10,623 nt of DNA from Paraprevotella sp. Its GTDB lineage: Bacteria > Bacteroidota > Bacteroidia > Bacteroidales > Bacteroidaceae. This document shows, piece by piece, positions 7,137-10,623 of the stretch. Position numbers and translations under genes: made by a program. Where the stretch lies: positions 1 through 10,623 of the forward strand of contig JAFOXE010000201.1 in the NCBI GenBank assembly GCA_017425765.1. The letters run 5' to 3'. Under the pieces are notes generated by a model. It saw nothing but the letters and a program-made list of their open reading frames with translations, did not search any database and was not told the DNA's origin. Within the stretch, counting starts at the first letter, position 1; every line of letters begins with the position of its first letter.

Positions 7137-8144
7137 ATGCGCGTAGCAATATACGGTGCCGGTTCGTTGGGCACCATCTTGGGTGCATACATCAGTAAAG
7201 CCGGTGTACCGATTGAACTTATTAACCGTAACAAAGCCCATGTTCAGGCTTTACAAAACAAAGGTGCAAAGGTAGTGGGTACGGTGCACTTTACGCAGCC
7301 GGTAGTTGCCTATACTCCGGAAGAGATGAGCGGAGAATACGACATCCTTTTCCTCATGACGAAGCAACAACATAATGCAGAGGTGGTGGAAATGCTAAAG
7401 AATTTCTTAGCTTCGGATGGTGTATTGGTGACGTTCCAAAATGGTTTGCCCGAGGTGCAGATTGCATCTATATTGGGCGAGGAACGAGTAATGGGGTGTA
7501 CTGTGGCCTGGGGAGCTACCATGCAGGATGCCGGTGTGTGTGAATTAACTAGTGCGCCCGATGCTCTTTCGTTCTCGTTAGGAGCCATCTCGGAACGTCG
7601 TAGTAAGCACTTTGATAAGGTTAAGGAACTGCTCGAGATGATGGGCACGGTGGATGTAGAGGACAACTTCATCGGCACGAGATGGAGTAAATTGCTTATC
7701 AATGCAGCCTTTTCGGGAATGAGCGCTGTGTTGGGATGCACCTTTGGTGAGGCGGCAGGACCACGTTCATCGCGCCGTGTGGTGCAAGCCTTGATTAAGG
7801 AATGCATTGATGTGTGCCAAGTGGGAAATATCCGGATAGAGCCGGTGCAAGGTAAGGATATTGTGAAACTGCTCAATTACACTAATGCATGGAAACGTGC
7901 TTTTTCATTCTTCATCATTCCCATAGCCATTCGTAAACATGCCAAGTTAAAAGCGAGTATGTTGCAGGATTTGGAGAAGGGAAAACAGACCGAGGTAGAT
8001 GCCATTAACGGCGCAGTGTCGGAATATGGTCGCAAGGTGGGTTTCCCCACACCGATGAACGATCGTGTGGTAGAGATTATTCACCGTATTGAGAAGGGAG
8101 AGTTGCGCCCGAGTTTTGAGAACTTACGCTATTTTGAGAAGTAG
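7137..8144 (+). CDS. panE: Ketopantoate reductase family protein (2-dehydropantoate 2-reductase)
   Basis: A 335-residue member of the ApbA/PanE family. Enzymes of this family reduce 2-dehydropantoate to pantoate with NADPH, a step towards pantothenate and coenzyme A. The N-terminus carries the Rossmann motif GAGSLG (residues 7-12) and a basic RNK after the second strand (31-33), which fits NADPH use. The central part shows LMTKQQ (K76) and FQNGLPE (100-106). The C-terminal helical domain contains the catalytic-lysine region RWSKLLINAAF (K185) and KASMLQDLEKGKQTEVDAING (272-292), whose Glu-Asn pair matches the substrate-binding motif. It is slightly longer than the E. coli enzyme (about 300). 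The family includes paralogs with other 2-oxoacid substrates, so the family is certain and pantoate synthesis only probable; no other pan gene is nearby. The next gene follows after 51 nt. Confidence 0.9.
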   Translation: MRVAIYGAGSLGTILGAYISKAGVPIELINRNKAHVQALQNKGAKVVGTVHFTQPVVAYTPEEMSGEYDILFLMTKQQHNAEVVEMLKNFLASDGVLVTFQNGLPEVQIASILGEERVMGCTVAWGATMQDAGVCELTSAPDALSFSLGAISERRSKHFDKVKELLEMMGTVDVEDNFIGTRWSKLLINAAFSGMSAVLGCTFGEAAGPRSSRRVVQALIKECIDVCQVGNIRIEPVQGKDIVKLLNYTNAWKRAFSFFIIPIAIRKHAKLKASMLQDLEKGKQTEVDAINGAVSEYGRKVGFPTPMNDRVVEIIHRIEKGELRPSFENLRYFEK

Positions 8145-8195
8145 GGTAGATATGCTCCTTGTAGTTAGAATATTTTCCTCTATATATAATAAGGT

Positions 8196-8759
8196 ATGAA
8201 AAACTTTGAACCAAAATCGTGGATGTTGCCACAACCTGTATTGATTATAGGTACATATAATGCCGATGGAACACCGAACGCAATGAACGCAGCATGGGGT
8301 GGACAATGGGATGCCAGAGAAATAATCATCTCAATGGGAGCGCATGTCACTACCGAGAATTTGAATCGATGCGGAGATTTTACTGTAGCTTTTGCCACGC
8401 AAGATACGTTGGTGGCTGCCGACTATGTGGGTATTGTGAGTGCAAAGAACGACTCGCAGAAGATGCTGAAAACAGGATGGGATGCCGTGAAGGCGGAGCA
8501 GGTGCAAGCACCGGTGTTTGCGCAGTTCCCTATGACGTTGGAATGTCGTGTAAAGCAAAAGATTGACGAAACCGAAGAGGGTTATTATATTGTGGCAGAG
8601 ATCTTAAACATACAAGTAGATGAGCAGTATTTGGATACGGTGGGAAAACCTGATGTGCAGAAAATGAAACTCATTGCATACAATCCGATAGAACACACTT
8701 ACATGGCGGTAGGACCCAATGTGGGAAGAGCCTTTTATGACGGAAAACAGTTAAAATAG
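8196..8759 (+). CDS. Flavin reductase family protein (FMN-binding split barrel)
   Basis: A 187-residue protein with the layout of the flavin-reductase/flavoredoxin family: an early PQPVLIIGTYNADGTPNAMNAAW segment (a strand followed by a DG-PN turn, residues 12-34) that binds flavin phosphate, SMGAHVTTENL (46-56), FTVAFATQDTLVAADYVG (62-79) and a C-terminal strand region ending YMAVGPNVGRAFYDGKQLK. Such proteins bind FMN non-covalently and reduce flavin or transfer electrons, sometimes for a partner monooxygenase. No oxygenase gene is next to it, so its partner is unknown. It is soluble, with no signal peptide. It lies 51 nt after the panE-like gene and only 7 nt before crcB, with no terminator on either side, so one operon is likely. 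Confidence 0.87.
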   Translation: MKNFEPKSWMLPQPVLIIGTYNADGTPNAMNAAWGGQWDAREIIISMGAHVTTENLNRCGDFTVAFATQDTLVAADYVGIVSAKNDSQKMLKTGWDAVKAEQVQAPVFAQFPMTLECRVKQKIDETEEGYYIVAEILNIQVDEQYLDTVGKPDVQKMKLIAYNPIEHTYMAVGPNVGRAFYDGKQLK

Positions 8760-8766
8760 TAGGGGG

Positions 8767-9138
8767 ATGATGTGGAGGCCTATGCTTGTTGTCGGACTAG
8801 GGAGTTTCATTGGTGGTGCGCTTAGATATTCCCTTTCTATGTGGATGCGCCCCTTGTGTACTCAAGGATTTCCATGGGCAACCCTAATCGTTAATCTTTT
8901 GGGCTGCGTTGTGTTTGGGGTGGTTATGGGCTTGTTCAGTAAGTGTAGTTCGCCCACCCATACTGTTTGTTTGTTGCTTACGACAGGAGTGTGTGGCGGT
9001 TTTACCACTTTTTCTACCTTTGCTTATGAGGGCATACAACTTTTGTATCAGGGAAACATAATGTTGTGTGCTGTCTATGTATTTTTGAGTGTGATTCTTG
9101 GACTTGTACTTATTGCATCTGCTTATTGTTCAGTGTAG
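8767..9138 (+). CDS. crcB: Fluoride ion channel CrcB/Fluc
   Basis: A 123-residue, four-helix membrane protein. Fluc proteins assemble as dual-topology dimers in the inner membrane and let fluoride leave the cell. Diagnostic motifs are GGALRY (residues 16-21), the pore asparagine in VNLLG (N43) and TGVCGGFTTFSTF (73-85), which contains the central sodium site and the two phenylalanines lining the fluoride path (F82, F85). Hydrophobic segments cover roughly 6-26, 38-57, 66-90 and 98-121. Two adjacent ATG codons occur at 8767 and 8770; either gives a normal protein, and AGGGGG directly precedes the first. Only 7 nt separate it from the flavin reductase, so there is no room for a fluoride riboswitch directly in front of it. 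A single copy is present, as expected for a homodimeric channel. Confidence 0.95.
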   Translation: MMWRPMLVVGLGSFIGGALRYSLSMWMRPLCTQGFPWATLIVNLLGCVVFGVVMGLFSKCSSPTHTVCLLLTTGVCGGFTTFSTFAYEGIQLLYQGNIMLCAVYVFLSVILGLVLIASAYCSV

Positions 9139-9179
9139 TAATAGGAGTTAAACATAAAGTGATGTATCGTTCTTCTGTT

Positions 9180-9211
9180 TTTGCAGATGTAACAATTTAT
9201 AGGTACTTTTG
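9180..9211 (+). promoter_or_regulatory. Consensus Bacteroidetes promoter for mtnN-luxS
   Basis: TTTG at 9180-9183 and TACTTTTG at 9204-9211 are separated by exactly 20 nt. This matches the Bacteroidetes primary sigma consensus (TTTG, about 19-21 nt, TAnnTTTG). The expected start of transcription is near 9217, leaving a leader of about 50 nt before the mtnN ATG. Confidence 0.85.
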
Positions 9212-9218
9212 TGCCGTA

Positions 9219-9250
9219 GGATAGATACAGATAATTTCAAGACTCTATCC
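9219..9250 (+). promoter_or_regulatory. Leader hairpin at the 5' end of the mtnN-luxS transcript
   Basis: GGATAGA (9219-9225) pairs exactly with TCTATCC (9244-9250) around an 18-nt loop. It lies between the predicted transcript start (near 9217) and the mtnN start at 9268, and is followed by a GAGGAAG sequence close to the ATG. It could be a simple 5' stabilising stem or a regulatory leader. It is too short to assign to a known riboswitch class by eye. Confidence 0.4.
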
Positions 9251-9267
9251 GTATTAACCGAGGAAGA

Positions 9268-9963
9268 ATGAAGATAGGAATATTAACAGCAATGGATTCC
9301 GAGCATGATCAATTGGCAGCATTGCTCGAGAATAAGGAAGAACGTGTATGTGGCAATTCGTCTTATTTGTGCGGTACACTAGGGGTGCATGAAATTGTGT
9401 TGTATGCTTGTGGCATCGGAAAGGTTAATGCTGCCGTGGGTGCGGTAGACTTGATTCGTAGATTCGCCCCCGATTGTATGGTAAGCACAGGCGTGGCCGG
9501 TGGTATTGATACTTGTTTAGGCGTAATGGATGTGGTAGTGTCGACACAAACGGTATATCACGATATGTGGTGCGGACCCGGAAATGCCTACGGACAGGTG
9601 CAGGGTATGCCCGAGCGTTTTGAAGGATGTGAGAAACTATGGCAAACAGCCCAAAAACTGAATACGGAAACGCGAATACATGCCGGATTGATTTGCACAG
9701 GTGACAAGTTCATAACTGATCGTGCAGAGCTTAACACCATAAAAACTGCATTTCCTGAGGGCTTGGCAGTTGATATGGAGAGTGCAGCTATTGCGCAGAC
9801 ATGTTATCTTTTGAATGTACCCTTTGTGAGTTTCCGAATCATAAGTGACACACCGGGAGTGGAGCAACACTTAGAACAGTGGGACAACTTTTGGGGAGAG
9901 ATGGCTGATCGTTCGTTTGGTGTAACACGTACATTCTTGATGTCTTTACCCAAGAGCTTATAA
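9268..9963 (+). CDS. mtnN: 5'-methylthioadenosine/S-adenosylhomocysteine nucleosidase
   Basis: A 231-residue enzyme of the MTAN/Pfs family, the same length as E. coli Pfs. It cleaves S-adenosylhomocysteine to adenine and S-ribosylhomocysteine, and methylthioadenosine to adenine and methylthioribose. Catalytic residues are visible at the expected places: Glu12 in AMDSEHDQL, Glu171 in VDMESAAIA and Asp194 in IISDTPG. Other family signatures are CGIGKVNAA (48-56), STGVAGG (73-79) and the VYHDM segment (96-100). The start MKIGILTAM is canonical, and GAGGAAG lies just upstream. S-ribosylhomocysteine is the substrate of LuxS, encoded 64 nt downstream, so the two genes form one pathway module: SAH detoxification, homocysteine recycling and AI-2 precursor formation. 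Methylthioadenosine is a by-product of aminopropyl transfer, a polyamine route that the carboxyspermidine pathway at the left end of the window would avoid. Confidence 0.96.
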   Translation: MKIGILTAMDSEHDQLAALLENKEERVCGNSSYLCGTLGVHEIVLYACGIGKVNAAVGAVDLIRRFAPDCMVSTGVAGGIDTCLGVMDVVVSTQTVYHDMWCGPGNAYGQVQGMPERFEGCEKLWQTAQKLNTETRIHAGLICTGDKFITDRAELNTIKTAFPEGLAVDMESAAIAQTCYLLNVPFVSFRIISDTPGVEQHLEQWDNFWGEMADRSFGVTRTFLMSLPKSL

Positions 9964-9991
9964 GTATTGAAACATCGAAAAAGATTGAGAA

Positions 9992-10014
9992 ATTATGTAT
10001 ATTCACAACATAAT
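9992..10014 (+). promoter_or_regulatory. Small inverted repeat between mtnN and luxS
   Basis: ATTATGT (9992-9998) and ACATAAT (10008-10014) form a 7-bp A/T-rich hairpin with a 9-nt loop in the 64-nt gap. There is no T-run after it, so it is not a convincing terminator. It could mark an mRNA processing or stability site, or be chance in A/T-rich DNA. Confidence 0.3.
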
Positions 10015-10027
10015 CTGAACAAGACAA

Positions 10028-10507
10028 ATGAAAAAGATTCCTAGTTTTACGATAAATCATCTAAATCTTTTGCGTGGCATATATGTGTCGCGAAAGGATG
10101 AAATCGGCGGGGAGATAATAACTACTTTTGATGTACGAATGAAAGCACCTAATCGTGAGCCTGCGTTGGCGAACGGGGCGATTCATACCATTGAGCATTT
10201 GGCAGCTACTTTCTTGCGCAATCATCCGGTATGGGCTGACCGTATTGTATATTGGGGGCCTATGGGTTGCCTCACCGGCAATTACTTATTAGTAAAAGGT
10301 GACCTACAATCAAGTGATATTTTGAACTTAATGTGCGAAACCTTTCGCTTCATAGCGAATTACGAAGGTGAGATACCTGGGGCTACAGCACGAGATTGCG
10401 GGAACTATTTGTTGCAGGACTTGCCGATGGCAAAATGGGAGGCTGCCAAGTATTTACACGAAGTTCTTGAAGTGGCCACAGATGCAAACTTATACTATCC
10501 GGAGTAG
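10028..10507 (+). CDS. luxS: S-ribosylhomocysteine lyase LuxS (AI-2 synthase)
   Basis: A 159-residue LuxS, normal for the family. The homodimeric metalloenzyme converts S-ribosylhomocysteine to homocysteine and 4,5-dihydroxy-2,3-pentanedione, the precursor of autoinducer-2. The metal site is complete: H53 and H57 in HTIEHLAAT, with catalytic Glu56 between them, and C124 in ARDCGNY. The catalytic cysteine is C81 in WGPMGCLTGNY. The N-terminal FTINHLNLLRGIYVSRKD and FDVRMKAPNRE segments are also typical. It follows mtnN by 64 nt in the order pfs-luxS and probably shares the promoter at 9180-9211. No strong intrinsic terminator is seen after the stop. Whether the cell uses AI-2 as a signal cannot be told; no lsr or receptor gene is present. 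Confidence 0.97.
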   Translation: MKKIPSFTINHLNLLRGIYVSRKDEIGGEIITTFDVRMKAPNREPALANGAIHTIEHLAATFLRNHPVWADRIVYWGPMGCLTGNYLLVKGDLQSSDILNLMCETFRFIANYEGEIPGATARDCGNYLLQDLPMAKWEAAKYLHEVLEVATDANLYYPE

Positions 10508-10593
10508 AACAAAAGTAATAAAATACGAGAAAAGGTCTTTTGTGTGTTGATGTTTCTCTATAAGACTTATCGTGTAAACAAAGAATCATTATC

Positions 10594-10623
10594 ATGAGAG
10601 TAACAACATTATATATCGTTCTA
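10594..10623 (+). CDS. Possible start of a further gene, cut by the window end
   Basis: An ATG at 10594 opens a frame that runs to the window end (MRVTTLYIVL, ten codons). The hydrophobic character from residue 5 would fit a signal peptide or membrane segment. It lies 86 nt after luxS on the same strand. Ten codons are too few to identify it, and the call rests only on position and the lack of a stop codon. Confidence 0.35.
   Translation, partial: MRVTTLYIVL

Noticed and set aside
10527..10558. Hairpin GAGAAA/TTTCTC after luxS as a terminator
   Set aside because: Only six A/T-rich pairs with a 20-nt loop and no T-run following; the nearby AAAAG/CTTTT dyad has a two-base loop. Neither is convincing.

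Overview
The window looks like chromosomal core DNA from a Bacteroidales bacterium, most likely Prevotellaceae. The protein sequences of RecA, DnaK, LuxS and the saccharopine-dehydrogenase-like polyamine enzyme are of that type. Start codons lack strong Shine-Dalgarno sequences and are often preceded by A/T-rich DNA. Several upstream regions carry the Bacteroidetes -7 element TAnnTTTG, in one case with a TTTG -33 element 20 nt upstream. The genus is an inference; no rRNA or other marker gene is present.

Layout. Bases 2-1966 hold the 3' part of a carboxy(nor)spermidine dehydrogenase gene followed 15 nt later by recA. Bases 2039-2567 hold two tandem paralogous genes for very small single-span membrane proteins, closed by a strong hairpin terminator at 2592-2637. 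On the minus strand, 4882-2675 encodes a patatin-like phospholipase fused to an outer-membrane beta-barrel. Its 5' end contains a compact element of about 91 bp made of palindromes and bounded by 11-bp inverted repeats. A 204-bp divergent intergenic region separates it from dnaK (5087-6985), which ends at a clear intrinsic terminator. A new unit starts at 7137: a ketopantoate-reductase-family gene, a flavin-reductase-family gene and the fluoride channel gene crcB, closely spaced and probably co-transcribed. A textbook Bacteroidetes promoter at 9180-9211 then drives mtnN (MTA/SAH nucleosidase) and luxS, the two consecutive enzymes that detoxify S-adenosylhomocysteine and yield DPD/AI-2. The window ends in the first ten codons of another possible gene.

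Most genes are ordinary housekeeping functions: polyamine synthesis, recombination, chaperoning, cofactor metabolism, fluoride export and the activated methyl cycle. No defence island, CRISPR array, phage or complete insertion sequence was seen. The parts worth attention are the palindromic mini-element that has become coding sequence at the start of the patatin gene, the apparent lack of a POTRA domain in that protein, the tandem duplication of the unrecognised small membrane protein, and the hairpin at the very start of the inferred mtnN-luxS leader.
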